Source of the DNA: Brevibacterium marinum
Lineage (GTDB): Bacteria; Actinomycetota; Actinomycetes; Actinomycetales; Brevibacteriaceae
Direction of reading: 5' to 3'
Assembly (NCBI RefSeq): GCF_011927955.1
Contig: NZ_JAATJN010000001.1
Coordinates: 434,001 to 498,000, forward strand
Length of the DNA: 64,000 bases
The notes beneath the pieces were generated by a model. It had not been told where the DNA came from and did not search any database. It saw only the letters and a program-made list of their open reading frames with translations. The translations under genes were made by a program, and so were the position numbers. Shown in pieces: positions 53,222 to 61,420 of the stretch. The stretch's first letter is position 1. Each line of letters starts with the position of its first letter.

Positions 53222-54193
53222 CTATTCGAGTGGAGCTCCACCGCCCAGCAGCCATTTGTGCTCGCTCTTGAGCTTCTGCTCAAAATGGTTCCGAATCTTG
53301 CGCTCGAGCAGAATCCAGTTCGTGCGACTCGTCACCTTCATGATTACCCACCCCTGCTGGCGGAGAGCCTCGTCTCTGGTGATATCGCTGGTCCACTGCG
53401 ATTTGGATGTCCGGTGATGGTCGCCTTCGTACTCGAGCGCCAACATAACTTGAGGGTATCCCAAATCGGGTTCCACAGTACGGTTCAGCAACGGACAGAA
53501 CACCTGTGGATGGACAATCGGCTCTGGCAGACCACAGTTCACTGCCCACAGTCGCAGAGCGGTTTCTTGCGGCGAATCAACGGTTTCACGAATCATTGAA
53601 AGTGCAGCTTCGACCCGTCCTCGGTTCCTCAAATATCGTCGTGCGCTGATCTTGGTTTGCAGGAACTCAAGACTGCATAGTGGGGGTCCATGCCAGTTTC
53701 CGACAATGGCGTCTCCCACTGCAATGAGCTCGTCGCGCGTCATCACCTCGGCGAGGTCGAGGAATACACTGACAGGGGAACACATCGGCAATTCGAACCA
53801 GTACCCAGCCTCTAATATGCCATGTCGACGCACTGTCATCCCTTTTCGAGATACCTTCCGGTTCAGATCGAAGATCACCAGATGCAGATGGTCATTCTGC
53901 ATTCTGTTCGGCAGCGGTAATCCGAACAGGCGAGCCGCAGAGGTACCTCCAGCAGCAATCTCGGGAACGACCATTGCCACCGCCCTGAGTTTGAGACTCT
54001 CCTCCATCCACTCGTCCCCTGCCCAGTTCGGAGTCGGATGCTCAACGAGTGTCAGCTCATCACGGTGGACGCCGTCTGTGATGGCGCGAAAGCGTGGATC
54101 ATATCTCAGATGATGCTGACTGATCCCACGCTCTTGAGCTTCGCTGGTCCTGAAGAGCGACGGATACTTCCTGTGCTCAATGTGAATATCCAT
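53222..54193 (-). CDS. DUF559/endonuclease-like protein with AbiEi-type N-terminus
   Basis: About 323 residues from ATG 54193; GTG 54214 is possible. The N-terminal part (FRTSEAQERGISQHHLRYDP, then AVAMVVPEIAAGGTSAARLF) resembles the wing-helix region of AbiEi-like antitoxin proteins. The C-terminal part has EPDLGYPQVMLALEYEGDHH, the acid core of DUF559/Vsr-like folds, then RDEALRQQGWVIMKVTSRTN. Such proteins are common single genes in Actinobacteria; function is unknown. Its codon use is less GC-biased than that of its neighbours, which may mean transfer. Confidence 0.65.
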   Translation of the reverse strand: MDIHIEHRKYPSLFRTSEAQERGISQHHLRYDPRFRAITDGVHRDELTLVEHPTPNWAGDEWMEESLKLRAVAMVVPEIAAGGTSAARLFGLPLPNRMQNDHLHLVIFDLNRKVSRKGMTVRRHGILEAGYWFELPMCSPVSVFLDLAEVMTRDELIAVGDAIVGNWHGPPLCSLEFLQTKISARRYLRNRGRVEAALSMIRETVDSPQETALRLWAVNCGLPEPIVHPQVFCPLLNRTVEPDLGYPQVMLALEYEGDHHRTSKSQWTSDITRDEALRQQGWVIMKVTSRTNWILLERKIRNHFEQKLKSEHKWLLGGGAPLE

Positions 54194-54799
54194 GGTGACC
54201 AAGCATGGCGACACAGCACAGGATCGGCATCAGACGAAAATCGCCCTGTGGATAGAAGCCAGGCATCCACAAGAGGATTGCTCGCGAGTCCGAATTCCCC
54301 CACAGGACGACAGCGCATCAGTGAACGCACCAGCGTCATCACGCGCATGCCAAGACCAGTCAGCTTTTCGAGGGAGCAGAACGTAGAAAATTTCGACAGA
54401 AATCAACGTTCTGGCCCCTCGAAACGGCAGGGTCAACCGGAAGTAGTTGGAAAGGAGGTCCCCGCGGTCCACAGTCACGGCACATGAGTGGGTTTCAGGC
54501 GCTCGACAGCAGGCCTCTACTCAGCCGACGTCGTCGCCGAGGTCGATGTACTCAGCCGACTTCGGCGCCGACGTCGATGTACTCAGCCTACTCAGCGGTG
54601 CCGGAGGTCCGTCCCGGTAGCGGATTTTGTGCTCAGCGGGTGTGGGCACGTCGCTACGCCGACTCGATCACACCGAACACTCCGACCATCATGTCGTTGA
54701 CGCTGGCTCCGGCGGGCAGCATGACGGGACCTGACCCCCGATCAGTGGGACGCCACGTCTCGGATGCGCGGGCTTGTGGTCAAGCCTGCAGGCTCGTGC
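54194..54799. other. 606-bp region without a supported gene
   Basis: Short open frames exist on both strands, but none has recognisable domains or a good ribosome site. The stretch 54500-54600 holds a direct repeat; the rest shows nothing I can name. Confidence 0.5.
54542..54588. repeat. direct repeat GTCGATGTACTCAGCC, two copies
   Basis: Copies at 54542-54557 and 54573-54588 have a period of 31 bp; related CTACTCAGCCGAC words precede them. No function is apparent. Confidence 0.6.
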
Positions 54800-56047
54800 T
54801 CAGTCCCGCTCGGGCGGCTGCCCGCCCAGCTGCTCGAGCACCTCGGCGGTGTGTTCTCCCAGATCCGGGCCCAGATGATCGATGGAAATCGACGCTCCGC
54901 CGATGACCGGGGTGATGCCGGGGAAGGCGACATCGGACAGGGTCTCTTCGCCGGTCGAGACGTCGAGGTGCTGGATCATGCCGCGAGCGGCGAGCTGCTC
55001 GTCGACGACGAGGTCCTCTGCGGTGTAGATCGGGCCCGCTGGAACTCCCGCGGATTCCAAGGTCTCGACCACCTCGGCGACATCGCGCTTCGCACACCAG
55101 GCTCCGATCGCCTCGTCGAGCTCCTCGCGCCGATCCCAGCGGGCGGCGTTGGTCTGCAGTTCGGGGTCCTCGCCGAGGTCGGGGCGGTCGACGGCCGTCA
55201 TGAGGCGTTTGAAGATTCCGTCCCCGTTGCCGGCGATGACCACGGACTTGCCGCCGGCGCAGAGGTAGCCGTTCGACGGGGCGATGCCCTCCATCCGACC
55301 GCCGGTGCGGGTGCGCGTCTCACCGAAGGCGGAGTAGTCGGGGACGAGGGACTCCATGACGGAGAACATGGCTTCGTTGAGGGCGACGTCGACCGTGCGA
55401 TCGGCCAAGGGCCCTTCGCCCTCGAAGCTGTGGTCGGAGCCGACGACCGCCTCGGCAGCTCCGGTGATCTTCTGACGCTGACGGTCGAAGAGCATCATCA
55501 CCGCACCGAATGCGGCCTGCATTCCGGCGATGGAATCACCGATCGAGACGCCCACTCGCACCGGGGGCCGGTCGGGGTCACCGACGAGCTCGCGGAACCC
55601 GGAGTAGCCTTCGGCGACGGCGGCGAAGCCAGGACGCTCGGACATGGGGCCACTCTGGCCGAAGGCAGAGATGCGCACGAGGACGATGTCGGGGTTGGCA
55701 TCCTCGAGGACATCGGGGCCCAGGCCCCATTTCTCGATGGTCCCGGGTCGGAAGTTCTCGAGCACGATGTCGGACCGACGCACGAGCTCGAGGGCAGAGG
55801 CCCTACCCTCGTCCGAACGGAGGTCGAGCACGACAGACTTCTTGTTGCGGTTGATGGTGCGGTAGAGCATCGAGGTGGTGCCCTCTTTGAGCCGCCAGCT
55901 GCGGAGCTCGTCGCCCGTCTCCGGACGCTCGACCTTGATGACCTCCGCTCCGAAGTCGGCAAGCATGCGTCCGGTGGTGGGTGCCGCGATGTAGTTGCCG
56001 AGTTCGAGGACTCGCACACCGCTCAGTGGAAGACGACGTGCTGTCAT
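54800..56047 (-). CDS. CaiB/BaiF-family CoA-transferase (second intact copy)
   Basis: 415 residues from ATG 56047, which has AGGAG upstream; the frame to 56116 adds an Arg-rich extension without support. Fold features are VRVLELGNYIAAPTTGRMLA, DFGAEVIKVERPETGDELR, NRNKKSVVLDLRSDEG and VLENFRPGTIEKWG. At the catalytic position it has Glu (VDVALNEAMFSVMESL) where most family members have Asp; related subgroups share this. It stands alone, so the acid it activates cannot be guessed. Confidence 0.83.
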   Translation of the reverse strand: MTARRLPLSGVRVLELGNYIAAPTTGRMLADFGAEVIKVERPETGDELRSWRLKEGTTSMLYRTINRNKKSVVLDLRSDEGRASALELVRRSDIVLENFRPGTIEKWGLGPDVLEDANPDIVLVRISAFGQSGPMSERPGFAAVAEGYSGFRELVGDPDRPPVRVGVSIGDSIAGMQAAFGAVMMLFDRQRQKITGAAEAVVGSDHSFEGEGPLADRTVDVALNEAMFSVMESLVPDYSAFGETRTRTGGRMEGIAPSNGYLCAGGKSVVIAGNGDGIFKRLMTAVDRPDLGEDPELQTNAARWDRREELDEAIGAWCAKRDVAEVVETLESAGVPAGPIYTAEDLVVDEQLAARGMIQHLDVSTGEETLSDVAFPGITPVIGGASISIDHLGPDLGEHTAEVLEQLGGQPPERD

Positions 56048-56432
56048 GTCGATGCTCCTGTTCGTCGATCGGCTTCGGACCTGGATGCCGGACCGCGCCG
56101 GGTTGTGTCTCTGCAATAGTGCCAGGCCAGCGGGGTCAGCGGCGACATTTCACCACTCAGGGAGTCATACGACGGAAGCCGGTGGTCCTGTGAAAGGTGG
56201 CTGCAGGACGTCGGGACCTGCAGGGCGGTGACCCTATCGTGCTGAAACGTCGTTCACAGCGACCATTTTCTCTGAGGTTCCTGTGAAGAACGGCAGGAGA
56301 TGAACAGCCTCTGAGACTTGAGCCAATTTCACGCAATTTTCCTTGCCTTCTCTTGTATCAAGACTGTTGATGTTTGAGACTGGCAACCAAGCCGCAGGAC
56401 GCGGCCGTTCGTCATCAACCAAGGAGTGAAAT
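56048..56432. other. region between the CaiB gene and the Gly/Gln-rich gene
   Basis: 385 bp without a gene. The part 56310-56400 is distinctly AT-richer than its surroundings and probably carries the promoter for 56433, but I cannot place hexamers with confidence. Confidence 0.45.
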
Positions 56433-57041
56433 ATGTCAGAGAACTTTGGACAGGACAACGAAAACTTCGGTCAGGACCAGAACTCCGGTGCTGACCAGGG
56501 CGGCTTCGGCGGCGGAAACCAGGAGCAGCAGGGTGGTGGCTTCGGCGGCGACCAGCAGGGTGGCGGCCAGAGCGGACCGGGCGGCCAGGGCGGCGGCTTC
56601 GGCGGCGGCGACAACGACCGCAATGAAGGCGGCCAGCAGGGCGGCCCCAGCGGCGATGACCGCGGCCAGAGCGGCCCCGGAGGCCAGCAGGGTGGCGGCC
56701 AGGAATCCGGCGGCGGCTTCGGTGGCGGCCAGAACGGGACCGGCGGCGATGATCGTGGCCAGGGTGGCGGCTTCGGCAGCGGAAACGACCGAGGCGAAGG
56801 CGGACCCGGCAGCCAGAACGGGCCCGGCGATGACCGCGGCCAGGGCGGCGGCCAGGAATCCGGCGGCTTCGGCGGCGGAGGCCAAGGCGGACCCGGCGGC
56901 CAGCAGGGCGGCTTCGGCGGCGACCAGCAGGGTGGCGGCCAGGACGGACCCGGCGGCCAGGGCGGACCAGGCGGTCAGGGCGGCCAGGGCGGCTTCGGCG
57001 GCGACCAGAATCAGCAGGGCGGCTTCGACCAGCAGCGCTGA
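56433..57041 (+). CDS. low-complexity Gly/Gln/Asp/Asn-rich protein (prion-like composition)
   Basis: 202 residues, almost entirely Gly, Gln, Asp, Asn, Ser and Pro, with regularly spaced single Phe in GGFGG units and repeated DDRGQGG and QQGG blocks. It has no signal peptide, no membrane segment and no Cys. AAGGAG precedes ATG 56433, and a strong terminator follows, so it looks like a genuine monocistronic gene. The composition resembles disordered, phase-separating or prion-like proteins. I recognise no family; the function is unknown. Confidence 0.7.
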   Translation: MSENFGQDNENFGQDQNSGADQGGFGGGNQEQQGGGFGGDQQGGGQSGPGGQGGGFGGGDNDRNEGGQQGGPSGDDRGQSGPGGQQGGGQESGGGFGGGQNGTGGDDRGQGGGFGSGNDRGEGGPGSQNGPGDDRGQGGGQESGGFGGGGQGGPGGQQGGFGGDQQGGGQDGPGGQGGPGGQGGQGGFGGDQNQQGGFDQQR

Positions 57042-57065
57042 TTCTCTCGGCCTTGTGCGCTGATT

Positions 57066-57104
57066 GATGTGGGCGGTGCTCCCGGTAGGGGCACCGCCCA
57101 CATC
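57066..57104. terminator. strong hairpin terminator, probably bidirectional
   Basis: GATGTGGGCGGTGC and GCACCGCCCACATC form a perfect 14-bp stem with an 11-nt loop. It lies between the convergent Gly/Gln-rich gene and the FAH-family gene and can serve both. Confidence 0.8.
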
Positions 57105-57159
57105 TGTGTCACTCAGCTGCAGTCGCCTGGTCGTGCCTCCGTCCGGCTCTGGGCAGTGG

Positions 57160-58011
57160 TCACCGGGTGACGGTCACGAGCTGCCGGTGTCGGCCGAGCC
57201 CGTCGATCTCCATCTCTACGACGTCTCTGTCGGCCAGGTACGGGAACTTCCCCGACATCGCCACGCCCTGCGGTGTACCTGTCAGGATCACGTCTCCGGG
57301 TTCGAAGGGCATCGTCTGGCTGAGCTGATGGATGATCTGCCCGACATCGAAGATCAGGTCACTCGTCGTCGAATCCTGACGAACCTGGCCGTTGACCCAA
57401 CTGCGCAGTCGCAGGGCCCCGGGGTCCACCTCGGCGGCGGGCCTGATCCACGGTCCCAGGGGTGTGAAACCGGGGAGGTTCTTCCCCTTTGACCACTGAC
57501 CTCCGGATTCCTCGATTTGGAACCTGCGTTCGGACAGATCATTGCCCAGCACATAGCCTGCGACGTGCGAATAGGCGTCCTCCGCTGAGGCAACTCGGAA
57601 GGCCCTGCGGCCGATGACCACCCCCAGCTCGACCTCCCAATCGGCCTTAGTGGCATAGGGCGGAAGCTCCAACTGATCATAGGGGCCGGCGATCGTAGAG
57701 GGCATCTTGAAGAAGACGACCGGTGCCTCGGGCGGCTCTGCCCCCGCCTCCCGAGCATGCGCCGCGTAATTCATACCCACGCACACTACAGCCGAAGGGC
57801 GCGAAATGGGCGCGCCGATGCGCAGATCCTCCGCTCCGGCGATGACGTCCAGCTCCCCCTTACTCAGTGCGGAGCGGACCTGGTCGATGCCGCTCTCGGC
57901 AAAGAAGTGTTCGTCGATGTCAGCAGTCAGGGGGCGCAGATCGTAGTGGACGTCGTCGTCGCGGACTACCGGGATCTCGTGGCCGATGGGGCCCAAACGC
58001 AGCAATTCCAT
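57160..58011 (-). CDS. fumarylacetoacetate hydrolase (FAH)-family protein
   Basis: 283 residues from ATG 58011, which has AGAGGAA upstream; the open frame extends much further upstream but without family features. FAH core: VVCVGMNYAAHAREAG, PVVFFKMPSTIAGP, the metal acids in DWEVELGVVIGRRA and GNDLSERRFQ, then SKGKNLPGFTPLGPW and DVILTGTPQGVAM. Members hydrolyse acylpyruvates or decarboxylate/isomerise ring-cleavage products. It stands apart from other catabolic genes, so the substrate is open. Confidence 0.85.
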   Translation of the reverse strand: MELLRLGPIGHEIPVVRDDDVHYDLRPLTADIDEHFFAESGIDQVRSALSKGELDVIAGAEDLRIGAPISRPSAVVCVGMNYAAHAREAGAEPPEAPVVFFKMPSTIAGPYDQLELPPYATKADWEVELGVVIGRRAFRVASAEDAYSHVAGYVLGNDLSERRFQIEESGGQWSKGKNLPGFTPLGPWIRPAAEVDPGALRLRSWVNGQVRQDSTTSDLIFDVGQIIHQLSQTMPFEPGDVILTGTPQGVAMSGKFPYLADRDVVEMEIDGLGRHRQLVTVTR

Positions 58012-58132
58012 AGGGTTCCTCTCTTGTTCGCCAGGCTCCCGCATCCGGCCGTCGTTGGACGAATGCGCGGTGCGAGCCTGTGGCCCCACGCTAACGTCGT
58101 CTCGCAGCCTAAGTTGGAATCGTTCAAGTCTT

Positions 58133-58142
58133 AGACCGGTCT
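58133..58142. promoter_or_regulatory. palindrome AGACCGGTCT upstream of the FAH-family gene
   Basis: A 10-bp perfect palindrome about 120 bp before the start, in a locally AT-richer stretch; a possible operator. Weak evidence. Confidence 0.25.
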
Positions 58143-58208
58143 TTTGTGGATGGGACACAGTGGCCGGGCACGCAGATCTCGCTCCTGTTCTCCCGCTCCC
58201 CCGCCGGT

Positions 58209-59123
58209 TCAGACGGCCGATGCCGTGTAGTCGGACTTCGCCCGCCGGGGGACCACGACGATGGGCACCGGGGAGTGCTGCAGGATTCGCATGGCGTGGC
58301 TGCCCAGGGACACACGCTTGAGCGCGCCGAGACCGGAGGAGCCGAGCATCATGGCTTCGGGCTCCTCCCATTCCACCGCGGTCAGCGCGCTCTCCCAGTC
58401 CGGTCCGGTCCCGATGGCCACATCGGTCTCGCCCGGCTTGATCTGAAGCTGATCGATCGAGCACAGGATCTCGTCGGTGTCCTGCCGGATCACGTTGGCC
58501 CATTCGTCGATGACGCTTGACTCGACGTCGAGTCCCACGCCAGCGGCAGAGATCACCCGCGACCGGGGCGCGAAGGACGCAATGCGGAAGGGCACCCCGG
58601 ACTCGGCGGAGACAATCGCGGCTCCGAGGATGAGATCCGCCGAGGTGGACGAACCGCTGTATGCGGCCGTGATCCTGCGAAGGCGAGCACCGGGTGCGGC
58701 CCTGTATCCGACCGGCGCCAGCGCCACCGGCAGACTGGCGCTGTGCAGCAGTCCGGTGGAGACCGAGCCCAGTGCGATTCGGCCCGGCTTCCCGTCCTCT
58801 GCGGGACCGACGACGAGGCGGAATGCATTCTCCTTCTGACACATCTCGAGCAGTCCACGTCGTGATGAACGGGCACTGTGGACCACGCATTCGGACTCGA
58901 TGTCATCGGGAAGGAGCGCCCGCACCTCGTCCAGCGCCTCCTCGGCGACTCTGCGGAGCTTCTTCTGGTATTCGCTCTCGAAGTGCACGGGGCTCATCGG
59001 CCAAGCGGTGGAGTCGACGGCCGCTGCGACGAGCCGGCGCCCGTAGGACCGCGCGAGCACGATCCCGAGTTCCACTGCCGCCCTGTTGTCCTGACCGGGC
59101 GCGATGCCGACGACGATGCTCAT
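58209..59123 (-). CDS. universal stress protein, tandem UspA domains
   Basis: 304 residues in two Usp-like halves. The first begins MSIVVGIAPGQDNRAAVELG; the second ends MMLGSSGLGALKRVSLGSHA then MRILQHSPVPIVVVPR, the nucleotide-binding Gly/Ser signature. ATG 59123 overlaps the permease stop by 4 bp, so it is translated with the amino-acid permease. The pairing suggests a sensor or regulator of the transporter. Confidence 0.85.
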   Translation of the reverse strand: MSIVVGIAPGQDNRAAVELGIVLARSYGRRLVAAAVDSTAWPMSPVHFESEYQKKLRRVAEEALDEVRALLPDDIESECVVHSARSSRRGLLEMCQKENAFRLVVGPAEDGKPGRIALGSVSTGLLHSASLPVALAPVGYRAAPGARLRRITAAYSGSSTSADLILGAAIVSAESGVPFRIASFAPRSRVISAAGVGLDVESSVIDEWANVIRQDTDEILCSIDQLQIKPGETDVAIGTGPDWESALTAVEWEEPEAMMLGSSGLGALKRVSLGSHAMRILQHSPVPIVVVPRRAKSDYTASAV

Positions 59124-60574
59124 TTCTCTCCTCCAGGGGTATCGATTCCGTCACTGCCGGCAAGTCCTGCCCGCTGCTTGCCGAGGACCGAAGACCTGCG
59201 GCCGAAGATGAAGTACAGCCCGAGGATCACCGCGGTCCAGATGAGGAAGACGACGATCGTGATGATCTGCAGGTTGCTGATGATCCACAGACACCCGATG
59301 ATCGCGAGCACCGGCAGGACCGGGTAGAAGGGCACCTTGAAACCGCGCTCGAGGTCGGGTTCGCGCACACGCAGGATGATCACCGCCAAGGACACGACGA
59401 CGAAGGCGACGAGGGTGCCGATGCTCGTCATCTCGGCGAGGAAATTCAGTGGGATGAAGCCGGCCAGAACGGCGATGACGATCGTCACGACGATCGTTCC
59501 CTTGACCGGGGTCAGTGTGCGCGGATTGACGTCGCCGAAGAGCTTGGGCATCATCCCGTCGCGCGACATCGTGAACAGGATGCGGGTCTGGCCGTAGATC
59601 GAGACGAGCGTGACGGAGAAGATCGAGATCACGGCACCGGCGGCGACGACGGTGCCCGGCCATTGGGCACCGACGATGTTCTCGAGGATCGCAGACAGCC
59701 CGGCGCTCTGGCCTTCGAACTCCTGCCACGGCTGGGCGGACAGGGCCGCGATGGCCACGAGCACGTAGACGGTGGTGACGATGAGGAGCGCGGCGATGAG
59801 TGCCCGCGGCATGGTCTTCTTCGGGTTCTTGGTCTCATCACCGGCGGTGGCGACGGCGTCCATGCCGACGTAGCTGAAGAAGATCAGGCCGGAGCCGGCG
59901 ATGACCCCGGAGAAGCCGAAGGGGGCGAAGTCGGCGAAGTTGTCGACGTTCCAGCCGGTGACTCCGACGAGTACGAAGAAGAGGAGGACGCCGATCTTCG
60001 TGCACACCATGATGGTGTTGATGACGACGGACTCGCCTGTACCTCTGACCAGCAGGAAGCAGCACATGGCCAGGAGCAGGATGGCCGGCAGGTTGACGAC
60101 TCCGCCCTCCTCCGGCGCATAGGCCAGGGCATGGGGGATCTCGAACCCGACGAGGTTGAACAGCAGTTGATTGACGTACTGCGACCAGCCGACGGCGACC
60201 GCGGCCCCGGCGACCCCGTATTCGAGGAGCAGACAGGCAGCGACCCCCATCGCCGGCAGCTCCCCGAGGGTCGCGTATGCGTAGGAGTAGGAGGAGCCGG
60301 ATACGGGCACGCTGCCGGCGAGTTCGGCATAGCAGATGACTGCGAGGCCCGCGACGAGGCCGGCGATGACGAACGACCAGATCACCGCGGGTCCGGCCAC
60401 GGGCACGGATTCGGAGAGGATGAAGAAGATGCCGGTGCCGATGGTCGACCCGACGCCGATCATGGTCAGCGAGAACAGACCGATCGTGCGCTTGAGATCG
60501 CCTTCGGCCTCCCCTCCCTGCTGCGGGACCGGTTTAACTCGGAAGAGCTGCTGTCGCAGAGTTGCCATTGTCAT
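59120..60574 (-). CDS. APC-superfamily amino acid permease
   Basis: A 484-residue protein with about twelve membrane segments. It begins with the APC pattern IGLFSLTMIGVGSTIGTGIF in the first helix, followed by GPAVIWSFVIAGLVAGLAVI and YAELAGSVPVSGSSYSYAYA; helix 6 has FFSYVGMDAVATAGDETKNP. These match the cationic-amino-acid-transporter branch. The stress protein gene overlaps its end. Confidence 0.87.
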   Translation of the reverse strand: MTMATLRQQLFRVKPVPQQGGEAEGDLKRTIGLFSLTMIGVGSTIGTGIFFILSESVPVAGPAVIWSFVIAGLVAGLAVICYAELAGSVPVSGSSYSYAYATLGELPAMGVAACLLLEYGVAGAAVAVGWSQYVNQLLFNLVGFEIPHALAYAPEEGGVVNLPAILLLAMCCFLLVRGTGESVVINTIMVCTKIGVLLFFVLVGVTGWNVDNFADFAPFGFSGVIAGSGLIFFSYVGMDAVATAGDETKNPKKTMPRALIAALLIVTTVYVLVAIAALSAQPWQEFEGQSAGLSAILENIVGAQWPGTVVAAGAVISIFSVTLVSIYGQTRILFTMSRDGMMPKLFGDVNPRTLTPVKGTIVVTIVIAVLAGFIPLNFLAEMTSIGTLVAFVVVSLAVIILRVREPDLERGFKVPFYPVLPVLAIIGCLWIISNLQIITIVVFLIWTAVILGLYFIFGRRSSVLGKQRAGLAGSDGIDTPGGEK

Positions 60575-60775
60575 TCCTCAGACTTCGTCGTCTTTCGTGA
60601 GCATGAGCGCCGAAACCGTCGGTGGTCGACAAGTGATGTCGTCCCGGATGCGGCACGTTCTTTATTGAGACCATACGACAGTCAGGGGCGATTGGAGGAG
60701 TCGGCAGGGAGGATTTTCGGACATGGCACCGAACACACCCAGAGACCAACAGGCCTTGTCGGTCGCGAGTCGTTG

Positions 60776-61324
60776 TCAGTCGCGGGTCTTCCGATAATGC
60801 CTTAGCGCCTTGTCACGACCTCCGCAGGTCTGCATCGAACACCAGCGGCGGCTGCGGTTGCGTGACGTGTCGACGAAGAGCCACCCGCAGCTCGGGCACG
60901 ACTTGACCCGATCAAGGCGATCGCCGGTCAGCTCCTTCAATGCTGAATCCGCGAAAAGGGCGATGAGCGAGGGCACGTCCCACATCCTCGGCCAATCGCG
61001 GACGATGCCTCGTCCTGACGGCCGGTACCCCCGGGTCCTCAGGCCCCGCGAATGTGCATCGGTGATGGAGTTCAGGCTCCGTTGCGGGGCCTGCGTGCCC
61101 GAGGCGATCGCCGTGAACGTTTCGAAGACGTCTTCCCTGAAGGCACGCAGGTCGGCGAGGTCTCGGCCCGAGGGCGTCGATGCCAGCTCGAGGTCGAGCG
61201 ATCGGGCCCATCCGTCTGCGATCTCCGCTGACCCCAGCCAATCGCGGTCGCCCTCCTCCCGCCGATCGGGGACCGAGTTGGCCAATTCCAGACAGGGAGC
61301 GTTGCCGACATGTTCGAAGTCCAT
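60776..61324 (-). CDS. CGNR zinc-finger (ABATE domain) putative regulator
   Basis: 182 residues from ATG 61324. The N-terminal ABATE-like part (CLELANSVPDRREEGDRDWL) and the C-terminal zinc finger (CPSCGWLFVDTSRNRSRRWC then SMQTCGGRDKALRHY) match the family; the name-giving CGNR is CGGR here. It is divergent from an MFS exporter gene with an inverted repeat between them, so it probably regulates that gene. Confidence 0.85.
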   Translation of the reverse strand: MDFEHVGNAPCLELANSVPDRREEGDRDWLGSAEIADGWARSLDLELASTPSGRDLADLRAFREDVFETFTAIASGTQAPQRSLNSITDAHSRGLRTRGYRPSGRGIVRDWPRMWDVPSLIALFADSALKELTGDRLDRVKSCPSCGWLFVDTSRNRSRRWCSMQTCGGRDKALRHYRKTRD

Positions 61325-61357
61325 CACGCCACTTTACCACCCAAACCCTATTGACAG

Positions 61358-61376
61358 GTTATGTTTCGTGCATAAC
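61358..61376. promoter_or_regulatory. inverted repeat GTTATG-N7-CATAAC, candidate operator
   Basis: It lies in the 96-bp divergent gap between the CGNR gene and the MFS gene, next to TTGACA (61351-61356) and TTGACT (61379-61384), both possible -35 boxes. Confidence 0.45.
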
Positions 61377-61420
61377 ACTTGACTATCTAAAGATTATTCA
61401 TTGGTTAAGGGCTGATCATC

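Noticed and set aside
57160..58890. 576-codon version of the FAH-family protein
   Set aside because: The first 290 residues overlap the stress protein gene in another frame; a good ribosome site precedes ATG 58011, where family similarity begins.
58694..60805. A 703-codon open frame on the plus strand
   Set aside because: It is the reverse of the stress protein and amino-acid permease genes; composition is rich in Asp, Gly and Arg with no domain, as expected of a shadow in GC-rich DNA.
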